This document shows positions 63,068 to 64,000 of a DNA stretch of 64,000 bases, one piece after another. Where the stretch lies: NCBI RefSeq assembly GCF_021602025.1, contig NZ_BQHW01000017.1, positions 62,001 through 126,000 on the forward strand, in the 5' to 3' direction. The position numbers and the translations under genes are program-made. Under the pieces are notes generated by a model. It made no database searches. It saw only the letters and a program-made list of their open reading frames with translations, and was not told the origin of the DNA. The DNA is from Pseudomonas ceruminis (GTDB lineage: Bacteria > Pseudomonadota > Gammaproteobacteria > Pseudomonadales > Pseudomonadaceae). Each line of letters opens with the position of its first letter. The stretch's first letter is position 1.

Positions 63068-64000
<933 letters not shown>

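Overview
The window looks like chromosome of a fluorescent Pseudomonas of the P. putida group. Coding sequence is GC-rich, and the gene order (coxB, a SulP transporter and beta carbonic anhydrase, prlC, trpI-trpBA, choline-sulfatase, aroE-hemF-qor-tsaC-dprA, def-fmt-rsmB-trkA, glyQS, a choline-dehydrogenase-like gene, sqr, oprD, czcCBA) is the origin-proximal order I recall for that group, read here from the cox side towards czc. The species call rests on remembered gene order and protein families, not on a search.

Layout. 0-10 kb: start of coxB, a conserved unknown gene, SulP transporter plus beta carbonic anhydrase, a radical SAM gene with a LexA box in its leader, and two M3 oligopeptidases (prlC-yheV and a divergent paralogue). 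10-20 kb: small housekeeping and stress genes (HAD phosphatase, aminopeptidase, paired lipoproteins, two DUF1161 proteins, OsmC, dodecin, DUF883), then trpI divergent from trpBA. 20-25 kb: a choline-O-sulfate module (LysR, betC, choline-binding protein, SulP). 25-41 kb: core metabolism and translation. 41-45 kb: an MFS transporter and GMC oxidoreductase with a divergent LysR. 45-49.6 kb: a sulfide oxidation operon (persulfide dioxygenase, SQR, TSUP exporter) divergent from a FisR-type sigma54 activator whose three sensor cysteines are present. 49.6-53.5 kb: a fecIRA-type iron uptake system behind a good Fur box. 53.5-57.5 kb: a lower-GC accessory block of unrecognised genes bordered by hairpin-rich DNA. 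57.5-64 kb: a metal-efflux region (CzcR/CopR-type regulator, OprD porin, czcCBA, cut by the window end).

Regulatory signals are the richest part. The metal region carries three matching boxes close to TTAC-N6-GTAA. One lies before czcC, one before oprD, and one drives towards an overlooked 49-residue ORF with a signal-like N-terminus and a His/Cys-rich tail. The sulfide operon has four TGGCAG repeats spaced 10-11 bp upstream of a sigma54-like promoter. Fourteen exact DnaA boxes (TTATCCACA) lie between 20.6 and 42.6 kb and I found none elsewhere in the window.

No rRNA, complete tRNA, CRISPR array, integrase or complete insertion sequence was seen.
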